Shown here piece after piece: positions 43,335 to 52,585 of a stretch of DNA of 64,000 nucleotides (positions within the stretch are counted from its first letter, which is position 1; each line of letters opens with the position of its first letter). The notes beneath the pieces are model-generated. The model searched no databases, was not told the origin of the DNA, and was given only the letters and a program-made list of their open reading frames with translations. This DNA comes from Geobacteraceae bacterium (lineage in GTDB: Bacteria; Desulfobacterota; Desulfuromonadia; Geobacterales; DSM-12255): positions 6,462 through 70,461 of the forward strand of contig JACABD010000013.1 of NCBI GenBank assembly GCA_013377075.1, in the 5' to 3' direction. The position numbers and the translations under genes are program-made.

Positions 43335-44213
43335 ATGAGTAAGATAAAGGTTGCAATTTTGGGGAGTGGGAACATCGGAACGGATCTGTTGTATAAGGTG
43401 CTGCGTTCAGAGTATCTGGAATGTTCACTTTTCATTGGCCGTAATCTGTCTTCCAAAGGCATGTCCAGAGCCGTCAGTCTGGGTGTTCCAGTTTCGGATC
43501 AAGGAATCCAGGCGATACAGAACAGGCCGGACTGCTGCGACATTGTGTTCGATTGTACTTCGGCCATGAGTCACAAGATACACGCAGCAATTTTGAACGA
43601 CCTGAATATCACGGCTATTGATCTGACACCTGCCAAGCTTGGCCCATTCTGTATTCCGGCAATAAATCTTGATGCCTGCAAGAGTGACAAGAATATCAAT
43701 ATGATAACCTGTGGAGGCCAGGCTTCTATTCCGCTTGCCCATGTGATCGGGCAGACGCAGAAAGAGGTAGATTATATTGAGGTTGTTTCGACGATCGCTT
43801 CAAAAAGTGCCGGTCCTGCGACCAGACTTAACCTGGATGAATATATCGAGACCACCGAAAAAGGGGTCAAAATGTTTTCCGGGTGCAAGAGGTCCAAGGC
43901 GATCCTGAACCTGAATCCTGCAGAACCCTGCATAGACATGCAGACAACCGTTTATGCCCAGGTAAGGAAACCTGATATGGAGGCACTTAAAAAAGGTGTC
44001 GACGAGATGGTGGCGAAGATTCAGAAGTATGTGCCAAGTTACCTGTTGGTAGTTCCGCCTACTTATGAAAACAACAGGATCATCATGACTGTAAGGGTTA
44101 AGGGGCTTGGAGATTTTTTGCCAAGTTATGCCGGTAATCTTGATATTATCAACTGTGCAGCTATTGCCGTTGCGGAAGAGTATGCCAAATCACTTCTGGA
44201 AAAGAGGGGTTGA
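43335..44213 (+). CDS. Acylating acetaldehyde dehydrogenase (DmpF/MhpF family)
   Basis: A 292-residue enzyme that interconverts acetyl-CoA and acetaldehyde with NAD(H). The Rossmann loop is GSGNIG (10-15), and the catalytic C126 lies in TCGGQAS (usually CGGQAT). ASKSAGPATRLNLDEYIETT is also a family hallmark. Its normal partner is a DmpG/MhpE aldolase that hands over acetaldehyde through a channel, and such a gene follows immediately. Both usually belong to aromatic meta-cleavage operons, not to polysaccharide loci. I chose ATG 43335, five bases after GGAGG, over GTG 43329. Six-residue linker regions and length are standard. Confidence 0.92.
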   Translation: MSKIKVAILGSGNIGTDLLYKVLRSEYLECSLFIGRNLSSKGMSRAVSLGVPVSDQGIQAIQNRPDCCDIVFDCTSAMSHKIHAAILNDLNITAIDLTPAKLGPFCIPAINLDACKSDKNINMITCGGQASIPLAHVIGQTQKEVDYIEVVSTIASKSAGPATRLNLDEYIETTEKGVKMFSGCKRSKAILNLNPAEPCIDMQTTVYAQVRKPDMEALKKGVDEMVAKIQKYVPSYLLVVPPTYENNRIIMTVRVKGLGDFLPSYAGNLDIINCAAIAVAEEYAKSLLEKRG

Positions 44214-44214
44214 T

Positions 44215-45234
44215 ATGAAAAAAGTTATCATAAGTGATGCCACGTTGCGTGACGGATCCCATGCGATTTCTCATCAGCTGACAAAAGCTCAGATCACTAA
44301 ATATGCACAGGCTGCTGATAAGGCTGGCCTGCCTATCGTCGAAGTAGGCCATGGCAACGGGCTTGGTGCCTCGTCGCTTCAAGTCGGACTAAGTCTTCTT
44401 GACGATCGTGAAATGCTGGAGACTGCCCGTGCAAGCCTTACCAGATCAAAGCTGGGAATACATATTATCCCCGGTTTTGCCACCATAAATAATGATCTGA
44501 AGTTTGCTTTTGATTATGGCGTAGATGTCGTTCGGGTTGCGAGTCACTGTACTGAGGCTGATATCACAGAACGACATATAAGTTACACCAGGGAGCAGGG
44601 GAGAGAGGCCTATGGTGTGCTCATGATGAGCCATATGGCATCTCGTGAGGTGTTGCTTGATGAGGGGCTAAAGATGCAGTCCTATGGCGCTGAAGCGCTG
44701 ATTATCATGGACTCTGCAGGTGCATACCTGCCGACTGATGTTCAGGACAGAATAAGCCACCTTGTCGCAAACCTGAATATCCCGGTCGGGTTTCATGCCC
44801 ACAATAACCTGGGAATGGGGATAGCTAATTCAATTACCGCTGTTGAAGCCGGTGCCCAGATTATTGATGGCGCTTCAAGGGGGTTTGGTGCTGGTGCCGG
44901 GAATGCTCAACTGGAGGTTCTGGTTGCTGTGTTTGAAAAACTTGGGTTTAGCACAGGGATAGATCTATACAAGATGCTTGACGCTGCAGATATTGTCGAA
45001 AAAGAGATTATGCAGTCTACTCCCTGCGTTACAAGTGTAAGCCTTGTCAGTGGCCTTTCGGGTGTTTTTTCAGGTTTTGCTAAACACGTTTCGCTTGCTG
45101 CCAAAGAGTACGGAGTTGATCCGCGGGATATATTTTTTGAACTTGGCAGGAGAAAAGTTGTTGGCGGGCAGGAAGACAAAATTGTGGAAGTGGCCTTGGA
45201 GTTGCGCGAAAAAACAGAAGCGAGGACAAAATGA
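44215..45234 (+). CDS. 4-hydroxy-2-oxovalerate aldolase-like enzyme (DmpG/MhpE family)
   Basis: A 339-residue class II pyruvate aldolase. DATLRDGSHAISHQ (8-21) supplies the Arg, metal-binding Asp and catalytic His; H194 and H196 in HAHNN bind the metal. The DmpG communication domain is present at the C-terminus (ELGRRKVVGGQEDKIV). At F285 (GVFSGF) relatives such as BphI have Tyr, which I recall as a residue controlling stereochemistry. With the DmpF-like gene it could cleave or form 4-hydroxy-2-oxopentanoate; synthesis is the likelier direction in a sugar cassette. The start directly follows the previous stop. Confidence 0.9.
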   Translation: MKKVIISDATLRDGSHAISHQLTKAQITKYAQAADKAGLPIVEVGHGNGLGASSLQVGLSLLDDREMLETARASLTRSKLGIHIIPGFATINNDLKFAFDYGVDVVRVASHCTEADITERHISYTREQGREAYGVLMMSHMASREVLLDEGLKMQSYGAEALIIMDSAGAYLPTDVQDRISHLVANLNIPVGFHAHNNLGMGIANSITAVEAGAQIIDGASRGFGAGAGNAQLEVLVAVFEKLGFSTGIDLYKMLDAADIVEKEIMQSTPCVTSVSLVSGLSGVFSGFAKHVSLAAKEYGVDPRDIFFELGRRKVVGGQEDKIVEVALELREKTEARTK

Positions 45235-46271
45235 GATCACATCTGACTGATTTGATTAGAAGAGACTGCGAGGAGATATGCCCGTCGGCAGTTACCCTGT
45301 TGCAGGAGATAAAGAACCAGAAACTATATATTACCGGTGGGACAGGTTTTGTCGGTACATGGATAGCAGAACTTGTGACATGTCTGAACGATAAACACGG
45401 CTTTAATACAGGCCTTGTACTAGTCGCCCGTGATACCGATAGCTTCAGGGAAAGAGCTCCTCATATTGCTTCACGCAAGGACATTCAACTGGTATCGGCA
45501 GATGTCAGGAGGACGCTTGAGATTCCGGATGATGTGAGTTATCTGCTGCATCTGGCCGCATCTCCTGACAACCGGCAGCATGTGTCGAACCCTATCGTTA
45601 CAATGGAGACCATAACCGGAGGTACAGGAAATGTCCTGGATTCTGCCAGCAAACTTGCATCTCTTAAAAAGATACTGGTGGCGAGCTCAGGTCAGGTGTA
45701 TGGCAAACAGGGAAATGCAAAAATATCGGAAAATATGCCGGGCACTTTGAACAGTAATTCGATTACGTCAGTCTATCCAGAAGCAAAAAGATACGCAGAA
45801 ACCCTCTGCTGTGCCTACTGGAGCTCTTGCAAGCTTCCGGTTGTAATCGCCCGCCCTTTTTCCTTTATCGGTCCTTATCAGGGGCTTGACAAACCATGGG
45901 CGATAAACAATTTCATACGTGATGCATTGATGGACAATCCAGTGCGCATCATCGGTAATGGTATGCCGGTGCGGAGCTATATGTACCCCAGTGATATGGC
46001 TCTTTGGTTCCTTCGGATACTTACAAGTGGAACTGCTGGACTTGCTTACAACGTCGGTAGCCCTTCCGGCATTTCTCTTAAGGATGTCGCGGAAAAAGTG
46101 ATGCAATATTTCGGTGCTGCTGCGGATGTCATTATTAAAAACATGAATGATGATTTTTCCGCGTTTGTGCCGGACGATACGTTTTGCAGGGAAAGTCTTA
46201 ATCTCTCTGTCACTGTGCCGATTGACACTGCACTTAGACGCTCTCTTGAATGGTACAGGTCTTTGGAGTAA
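45231..46271 (+). CDS. NAD-dependent epimerase/dehydratase-type short-chain dehydrogenase
   Basis: A 346-residue extended SDR. A 30-residue N-terminal helix region precedes the cofactor loop TGGTGFVG (35-42). The catalytic pair is Y182-P-E-A-K186, and ASSGQVYG with Ser is typical of sugar-nucleotide enzymes. GMPVRSYMYPSDMA and GLAYNVGSPSGIS at the end are like dTDP-glucose dehydratases and GDP-sugar reductases. In this cassette it may reduce or epimerise the CDP-linked branched sugar, for example the keto group of the new side chain; that is inference. It overlaps the aldolase gene as ATGA. Confidence 0.82.
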   Translation: MRSHLTDLIRRDCEEICPSAVTLLQEIKNQKLYITGGTGFVGTWIAELVTCLNDKHGFNTGLVLVARDTDSFRERAPHIASRKDIQLVSADVRRTLEIPDDVSYLLHLAASPDNRQHVSNPIVTMETITGGTGNVLDSASKLASLKKILVASSGQVYGKQGNAKISENMPGTLNSNSITSVYPEAKRYAETLCCAYWSSCKLPVVIARPFSFIGPYQGLDKPWAINNFIRDALMDNPVRIIGNGMPVRSYMYPSDMALWFLRILTSGTAGLAYNVGSPSGISLKDVAEKVMQYFGAAADVIIKNMNDDFSAFVPDDTFCRESLNLSVTVPIDTALRRSLEWYRSLE

Positions 46272-46277
46272 GTCAAA

Positions 46278-47201
46278 ATGCGTGTAGCCATACTCGGAGC
46301 GACAAGCCACATTGCCAAGAGTTTGATTCTAGAGTTTCACAAAACTGGAGAATGCGAACTATACTTATTCGCGCGTTCCTTGAATTCGGTTCAATCCTTT
46401 TTGGAATCAATTGGTGCGGCTAATAGTTTATTGATAAAAATTAAATCGTTCAGCGAATTTTCTGATAATGACTATGAAGCTGTCATTAATTGCGTTGGAA
46501 TTGGAAACAAGGCAACGCTAGCAAACGAATTTTCATCTATTTTTAATATAACAGAAATGTTTGATGACCTTGTTTTGACCTACTTGCAAAAACATCAACA
46601 AACTTATTATATCAATTTTAGCAGTGGGGCTGCCTACGGTGTTGATTTTTCAGTGCCTGTTGATGTGACAAGTCAGTCAAAATTCAATTTAAATTCAATT
46701 GCTGACAGTGAATATTACGGTATTGCCAAAATCAATTCTGAAGCAAAGCACCGCGTGTTTAAGCAGCTTAATATAATAGACCTAAGAGTGTTTGGTTATT
46801 TCAGCCGGTTTATTGATCTAAATGATAAGTATTTGTTAAGTGATATCATCAATTGTTTGAAAAATAACTTGGTGTTTGTTACTGGCCCAGGAACTATAGT
46901 TCGAGATTTTGTCCATCCGCAGGATCTTTTCAGCTTAATCAAGGCTTGTCTAAAGGTAAACCAGATCAATGATGTTTTTGATGTTTACAGCGCAAGGCCT
47001 GCCACCAAATTTGAGATAATTGACCACTTTGTTCTTCATCACGGATTGAAATATTCCGTGGAGACTTCGTATGTGGCTCTTAATGTTACTGGAGCAAAAG
47101 ATTGTTATTATTCAAATAATTTTAAAGCGTCTTCTATAGGTTATGAACCAAAGTTTTCCTCAATGGATGGAATTAAAGAAGAAATTAAATTTTTGTTGTA
47201 A
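46278..47201 (+). CDS. NAD(P)-dependent short-chain dehydrogenase, divergent
   Basis: A 307-residue extended SDR with cofactor loop GATSHIAK (7-14), SSGAAYG, and catalytic Y147-G-I-A-K151. It is clearly AT-rich compared with the genes before it. VRDFVHPQDLF marks the substrate side. It probably acts as a nucleotide-sugar reductase or epimerase in the same pathway as the previous SDR; only six bases separate them. A 151-base gap without a gene follows. Confidence 0.75.
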   Translation: MRVAILGATSHIAKSLILEFHKTGECELYLFARSLNSVQSFLESIGAANSLLIKIKSFSEFSDNDYEAVINCVGIGNKATLANEFSSIFNITEMFDDLVLTYLQKHQQTYYINFSSGAAYGVDFSVPVDVTSQSKFNLNSIADSEYYGIAKINSEAKHRVFKQLNIIDLRVFGYFSRFIDLNDKYLLSDIINCLKNNLVFVTGPGTIVRDFVHPQDLFSLIKACLKVNQINDVFDVYSARPATKFEIIDHFVLHHGLKYSVETSYVALNVTGAKDCYYSNNFKASSIGYEPKFSSMDGIKEEIKFLL

Positions 47202-47352
47202 ATATTGAGGCACTTATTGAGATCACGTCGGCTTACCTGTAATTTGTGGTTACTTTCTTAGAATGATTCTTATCAATATGATGTTGCGTTGCGAACCATT
47301 ATGTATCCAAAATTATTTACAATGCTAATTATGTCTTAAATGCGGGGGCAAA

Positions 47353-48504
47353 ATGTACAGTATTAAGAGATTGAGTCAAAAACTAAAGAAAAAACTGTTG
47401 CTTGCAATGGTTGTCTCTGAAAACCTAGCTTCAGACAAAAATTATAAAATTGAATTGGTTAGGAAAGGTTTTGCTGATCGGAAGGTCTGTTACGACGATT
47501 CTAAAACTGTTGAAAGAATTATTGAAGCTTACAATAAAGCTAAGCAAATCCAGTTAAAATCCGCGCCAGAGTACCAAGTTAGCAATGAATGGCTACCGCT
47601 CTATAGGCAATTCATGGGTGGAATAATGGATTCTCTGGCAACACGCAATGTTGACAGGGCTAAAGAAATTTACAATAATTTTATGCGTGAACCCTGCAGC
47701 GTAGGTTTACACGGACTTCCTGTTGATATGTTTAAACATTATTTCGGGAGTGATATAACTCGCACTTATAAGAGACTTTTCCTCTCCGATACGTTGCATC
47801 GTTATAATCTTTGGCTTAGCTTGGTCGGCCAGACCAACAAAGTTAATGACCTTGAGTCCCCACTAATCGGCAATCCATATGGATATTACTTTGATGGCGT
47901 CTTTGTGAAGGCAGGCTCAGACTATCTGCATTATTACGCAACGATAATAGGGAGATTGATCCGCAGTAATAACCAAAAAGTTGTTATGGAGTTGGGTGGC
48001 GGTTATGGCGGAATGGCATATTATTTAATGCGTGACAATGCAGACCTAACTTATGTTGATTTTGATCTTCCTGAAAATCTGGCACTTACTTCGTACTATC
48101 TCTTAACCGCATTTCCTGATAAAAAAATCGCTCTGTATGGTGAATTAGATTTGTCGTCAAGCAATATCAAAGACTATGATGCAGTGCTTTTGCCGAATTT
48201 CGAGATTGAAACAATGCAAAACAATAGTGTTGACCTGATTTTTAATTCATACAGTCTTGCGGAGATGTCTCGTGAAACAATTGTAAATTATGTTTCTCAC
48301 TTTAATCGAATAGCCGATAAATTTATCTTTCATGTAAATCACAACCGTGACAGCCTAGTGAAAGCTGATGAATTTAATATAGATCAAGGTAAGTTTGAAC
48401 TTTTGTACAGGGCTCCGGCACTTTGGAATAAGGGCCGTAATATTGATATGGATGAATTTGAGTATCTCTACAAAAGCAAAAAACTGGCCTTTAATGCCAT
48501 TTAA
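47353..48504 (+). CDS. Putative sugar O-methyltransferase
   Basis: A 383-residue protein. A helical N-terminal half (1-200) precedes a class I AdoMet-dependent methyltransferase domain with motif I E213-L-G-G-G-Y-G-G and acidic YVDFDLPEN after strand 2. The family is annotated as putative sugar O-methyltransferases in O-antigen loci. A terminal O-methyl could cap a glycan chain. The coding sequence is AT-rich, like its neighbours up to about 52600. GGGGGC lies just before the ATG. Confidence 0.75.
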   Translation: MYSIKRLSQKLKKKLLLAMVVSENLASDKNYKIELVRKGFADRKVCYDDSKTVERIIEAYNKAKQIQLKSAPEYQVSNEWLPLYRQFMGGIMDSLATRNVDRAKEIYNNFMREPCSVGLHGLPVDMFKHYFGSDITRTYKRLFLSDTLHRYNLWLSLVGQTNKVNDLESPLIGNPYGYYFDGVFVKAGSDYLHYYATIIGRLIRSNNQKVVMELGGGYGGMAYYLMRDNADLTYVDFDLPENLALTSYYLLTAFPDKKIALYGELDLSSSNIKDYDAVLLPNFEIETMQNNSVDLIFNSYSLAEMSRETIVNYVSHFNRIADKFIFHVNHNRDSLVKADEFNIDQGKFELLYRAPALWNKGRNIDMDEFEYLYKSKKLAFNAI

Positions 48505-48567
48505 AATTTGCAATCTATCGGTTAGTTTCATCTTGTTAGTATTTCATGCCTTGGATAAGGTGAATAG

Positions 48568-49938
48568 TTGACTGAGAAAGTAATAAAAATATTACGCATG
48601 TTGGGATTTAATCGTGCAGTTGGCTATGGTGTGTTAACGCGAGCCTGGGGAGTATTGGCCGGACCTATCAGCATAATGATTATTGCCATACGTTTTTCCA
48701 AAGAGCAGCAGGGCTTTTATTACACTATTAATAGCCTTCTTGCCATGCAGATATTTTTTGAGCTTGGTTTGACTGGAGTAATAGCCACTTTTGCCAGCCA
48801 TGAGTTTGCCAATCTAAGGTGGTGCGAACAAGGTCGAATTGAAGGTGACCCTCATAGTCTGTCTCGCTTTACAGGACTTTTATCCAAATCTTCCAAATGG
48901 TTCGGCATTGCAGCCATTCTACTTGCTGTAGCATTGATGCCTGTCGGGCTTATATTCTTTGGTACGGGGCAGAGCGCGTCATTAGATTTTGGTTGGCGCC
49001 TTCCTTGGATATTAGCTGTTCTCGGAACAGCTCTGAATCTCATGGTTGTTCCTTTCTTTGCAATTATTATGGGAAGCGGTGATGTGGTAGTTGTTAATCA
49101 CCGCGAAATGATAGGCGGGATCATAGGTTCCTGTATCTCCTGGTTGGTAATGGGTTTACACGGGGGGCTTTATGCAGCTTGCGCGGTCAGTTTTGGCAAT
49201 GTAATTATCTCTTGGTCATATCTTTTAAAGCAAAAGCCAGAACTGTTGAAATTGGCATGGCGCGGGTTATTTGCTAATTCAGAAGTCAGTAAATCATCAG
49301 TTGGGTTTTCTTGGAAAGATGAAATTTGGCCCCTACAGTGGCGCTCAGCGATAGCATGGTGTGCCGGCTATTTTATTTTTCAGATATTCACTCCGGTTTT
49401 ATTCAAATATCAAGGTGCGAGCGTTGCTGGGCAGATGGGGATGACTATGAGCGCTTGCAATGCCTTGCTTGCGGTATGCGTTACCTGGATCAGCGCCAAA
49501 AGCCCAGAGTTTGGGAAGCTTGTAGCACAAAGCCAATGGTTTGAACTTGATCAACTATTTTTTAGAGTTCTTAAGCAGTCGTTCATTATTGTTGCCGGTG
49601 GGGCTATATCCGGCTGGGGCTTAATTTTTATTTTGCAGCAGAACTTTCAAGTAGGTCAACGATTCTTACCCGCTCAACAGGTCGCCTTTCTACTTTTGTC
49701 AATCGTAATAATTACCGTCACGAATTGTTTTGCCATCTATCTTCGGGCACATAAACGAGAACCATTTATGTACTTAACAATATTTACATCAATTCTGAGC
49801 GGAATTTCAACTCTCGTCCTTGGTAAACTTTACTCCAGTTTTGGTATCATTTTGGGGTTCCTCGCCATAATGTTGTTCATAAGCCTGCCGACTATATATT
49901 ACATCTGGTCTAAATGCAGAATAGCTTGGCATGACTAA
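48568..49938 (+). CDS. Polysaccharide flippase (Wzx/MATE-like)
   Basis: A 456-residue integral membrane protein with about 12-14 hydrophobic helices over its whole length, typical of the oligosaccharidyl-lipid flippase fold. The start is the TTG at 48568 with AAGGTG upstream. In this context it would move undecaprenyl-linked repeat units to the periplasmic face of the inner membrane. No O-antigen polymerase is obvious nearby; candidates would be among the large membrane proteins at either end of the locus. Sequence-level assignment to Wzx is limited because the family is very divergent. Confidence 0.75.
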   Translation: MTEKVIKILRMLGFNRAVGYGVLTRAWGVLAGPISIMIIAIRFSKEQQGFYYTINSLLAMQIFFELGLTGVIATFASHEFANLRWCEQGRIEGDPHSLSRFTGLLSKSSKWFGIAAILLAVALMPVGLIFFGTGQSASLDFGWRLPWILAVLGTALNLMVVPFFAIIMGSGDVVVVNHREMIGGIIGSCISWLVMGLHGGLYAACAVSFGNVIISWSYLLKQKPELLKLAWRGLFANSEVSKSSVGFSWKDEIWPLQWRSAIAWCAGYFIFQIFTPVLFKYQGASVAGQMGMTMSACNALLAVCVTWISAKSPEFGKLVAQSQWFELDQLFFRVLKQSFIIVAGGAISGWGLIFILQQNFQVGQRFLPAQQVAFLLLSIVIITVTNCFAIYLRAHKREPFMYLTIFTSILSGISTLVLGKLYSSFGIILGFLAIMLFISLPTIYYIWSKCRIAWHD

Positions 49939-50021
49939 GACTATAGTCTTAATTAGGCGACATTATACAAAGCGCTGTTAATATTAATTAGAGTGACGAT
50001 TATATTCTGGACGGAGATAGT

Positions 50022-51596
50022 ATGAAAATCTTAATAGTAGCCCCCAAATTTGATATATTCCCGGTTGGATTAGCATACATAGCATCTTCGCTCAAACAGG
50101 CTGGGCATGAGGCGCTTTTATATGTTTTTACTAATGAGCAAAAAATGTTGGCTGAGCTAAGTAAAGCTAATTTTGATTTTGTTGCAACCGGGGGATTATC
50201 ATCACAATATCTCGATATTAAGAAAATTCTTTTTACCGCACGTAAATCCGGCATCAAAACAATTGCTGGTGGCGGAATAATTACTTCCGAGCCTGAATTA
50301 ATGCTAAGGGCTTTATGTCCTGACTTTGGTGTAATCGGGGAGGGGGAAGAGACAATTGTAGAATTCCTCCAGGCATTTGAAATGGGGCGAGAACTATCTG
50401 CGGTCAAAGGCATTTGTTATATAGATAACGACAAGTTTGTAGTCACTGAGAATAGAAAACAACTAGAGGAACTAGATACGCTTCCTTGGCCCGATTATGA
50501 TGGTTTTGGCTATAGCCAGTTTCTCGATTCAATGAAATCTTCAGATTCATATAGTTACGACCTCTTCGATTATCCTAGAGAATACCCGGTAATCACATCA
50601 AGATCATGCCCCTTTCAATGCACCTTTTGCTACCATCCTTCAGGGGATAAATACAGGCAGCGTTCAATGGATTCAATAATGGATGAGCTTATGACGGTTA
50701 TCCCCAAATATAAAATTAACATAGTTGCAATTTATGATGAGCTATTTTCGTTTGATGAGGCAAGAGTGTATGAATTTTGTGAAAAATTCAGAAAATTTAC
50801 TGACTCGTTGGACTGGGATGTGCGTTGGTCCTGTCAGATGCGCGTTGCAGGTTTAAAAGATTCGATGCTAGACGCAATGAAGGCTGCTGGTTGCTATTTA
50901 GTGAGTTATGGTTTTGAAAGTTATAATGCTGAAGTGCTAAATAGCATGAAAAAACACATTACGCCTGAGCAGATTCATAATGCTGTACATGCGACAATAG
51001 ATAGAAATATTTCAATTCAGGCTAATTTCATTTTCGGAGATCCCAAGGAAACTTGGGCGACCGCACTGCAAACGCTTACATTCTGGAAGGAGCATATTGA
51101 AGCGGGAATTTTGCTTTCGTTTATTCTTGCTTTTCCTGATAGTCCAATATATCAATTTTGCCAAAAAAAAGGGCTAATAAATAACAAGTTACACTATATT
51201 GAACATGATCTTTATAAAGTACTAAATATGACGGCTATGTCAGATCATGAATTCAGTAAATTAACTGTAATGGTTCAAAAGCATACTCTCAAATATTGCA
51301 ATTATGTAGTTCCTTTTGACCGAACAAGTAGTTCAGTAAGCGCAGTTTGCCCTCATTGCAATGTGTCTATTCAGTATAACAACTATTATACAAGCAACTA
51401 TAGATATACAAGAATGATGTATTGCCGGTCTTGTCGTAAGCGATTTTTTATTGCCAACAGATTATCGATGGTTATTATGAAAGTTAAATATTTTCTATTA
51501 TCACCCTTGTTCATGAAGTTATATGAGCGTGTACAGAAGCCTATGGCATTTATAAAAAAGCAAATTTTTAAATTCATACCTCTTTCTGACAGATAA
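50022..51596 (+). CDS. B12-binding radical SAM protein with a C-terminal zinc-ribbon-like tail
   Basis: A 524-residue protein with an N-terminal cobalamin-binding-like Rossmann domain (1-135; ILIVAPKFDIFPVGLAYIASSLK, VIGEGEETI), the radical SAM motif C196-P-F-Q-C200-T-F-C203 with YHPSG after it, and a TIM-barrel body to about 400. At the C-terminus two cysteine pairs (C443-x2-C446 and C468-x2-C471) form a likely zinc ribbon, unusual for the family. Such class B enzymes often methylate unreactive carbons. The canonical DxHxxG of B12 proteins is absent, as it commonly is in this group. Location suggests a glycan or lipid substrate. Confidence 0.82.
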   Translation: MKILIVAPKFDIFPVGLAYIASSLKQAGHEALLYVFTNEQKMLAELSKANFDFVATGGLSSQYLDIKKILFTARKSGIKTIAGGGIITSEPELMLRALCPDFGVIGEGEETIVEFLQAFEMGRELSAVKGICYIDNDKFVVTENRKQLEELDTLPWPDYDGFGYSQFLDSMKSSDSYSYDLFDYPREYPVITSRSCPFQCTFCYHPSGDKYRQRSMDSIMDELMTVIPKYKINIVAIYDELFSFDEARVYEFCEKFRKFTDSLDWDVRWSCQMRVAGLKDSMLDAMKAAGCYLVSYGFESYNAEVLNSMKKHITPEQIHNAVHATIDRNISIQANFIFGDPKETWATALQTLTFWKEHIEAGILLSFILAFPDSPIYQFCQKKGLINNKLHYIEHDLYKVLNMTAMSDHEFSKLTVMVQKHTLKYCNYVVPFDRTSSSVSAVCPHCNVSIQYNNYYTSNYRYTRMMYCRSCRKRFFIANRLSMVIMKVKYFLLSPLFMKLYERVQKPMAFIKKQIFKFIPLSDR

Positions 51597-51619
51597 AATC
51601 TATTTTTTCGGAGTTGTCA

Positions 51620-52585
51620 GTGTCGAAATTGCTCACAATTGCAATCCCTACATATAACCGTGCAGCTTATCTTGGTTTGTGCCTTGATCAGATTTTTAAA
51701 CAAGTGAAACAGTATGAATCACAGATAGAAATAATTATTTCGGACAACGCTTCCACTGATAATACTTCCGACGTAGTTCGGAGTTATAAAGATAATGGGT
51801 TTATCTTCAGATATGTTTGTAATGAAGAAAACATCGGTGCGGATAGAAACTTTGCCCAATGTTTTACTTTTGCCTCCGGGAAATACGTTCTTGTTTTTGG
51901 TGACGACGATGTTCTGCTCGATGGTGCAATCGATAAAATACTTATGGTAATTAGATCTGGAGAATATGGAGTGGTATATCTGAACTCATATGGTTTCAGC
52001 GCTGATTATTTGTTTGAAGCGCCGCGAAAGGAAAAAAACGGAACGGTCATCTATTCTGATCAGTCAGGAATTATAAGAAAAATCAATTATTGGATAACCT
52101 TTGCTTCAGGGAACATCGTTAATAAGTCTCTGATTGATAACAAGTTTAACCCGGATGAATTTGTAGGCACTAATCTTGTCCAGCTTAACTGGGTCCTTTC
52201 TGCGATGCTTGCTGCAAAAGAAAATGTTGTGATTGAGGATTACATTGTCGCATATAAGTTGGCTAATACTGGTGGTTATCAATTGTGTCAAGTGTTTGCT
52301 GTAAACATGAACAGAATATTTGACTGCTTTATTGCAAAAGGTGTTGATCGCAAATATTTCGATATCTTAAACAGGAAATTGGTACAGACATTTTTCCCGA
52401 ATATGGTTCTAATCCAGAGAAAGCAGGTCGTTGGGTTTAACTTTGAGGCTGAAGATTATTTCAGCGTTCTTAAATCGGTATTCTCCAGATATCCAGCCTT
52501 TTGGCTGTTTACTGTACCAGTAATCAAGTTACCATTTCGCTTGGCTAAAATGTGGGCCATAATTGCTGCCAAGCTTTCAATATAA
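51620..52585 (+). CDS. Family 2 glycosyltransferase
   Basis: A 321-residue GT-A enzyme: LTIAIPTYNRAAYLGLCLDQI at the N-terminus, IISDNASTDNT, and the metal motif FGDDDVLLDGA near residue 100. I place the start at GTG 51620, six bases after GGAG; a TTG at 51614 lies too close to it. It is AT-rich. The C-terminus has a hydrophobic helix (about 290-310) that may bind the membrane. Sugar and acceptor are unknown. Confidence 0.85.
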   Translation: MSKLLTIAIPTYNRAAYLGLCLDQIFKQVKQYESQIEIIISDNASTDNTSDVVRSYKDNGFIFRYVCNEENIGADRNFAQCFTFASGKYVLVFGDDDVLLDGAIDKILMVIRSGEYGVVYLNSYGFSADYLFEAPRKEKNGTVIYSDQSGIIRKINYWITFASGNIVNKSLIDNKFNPDEFVGTNLVQLNWVLSAMLAAKENVVIEDYIVAYKLANTGGYQLCQVFAVNMNRIFDCFIAKGVDRKYFDILNRKLVQTFFPNMVLIQRKQVVGFNFEAEDYFSVLKSVFSRYPAFWLFTVPVIKLPFRLAKMWAIIAAKLSI

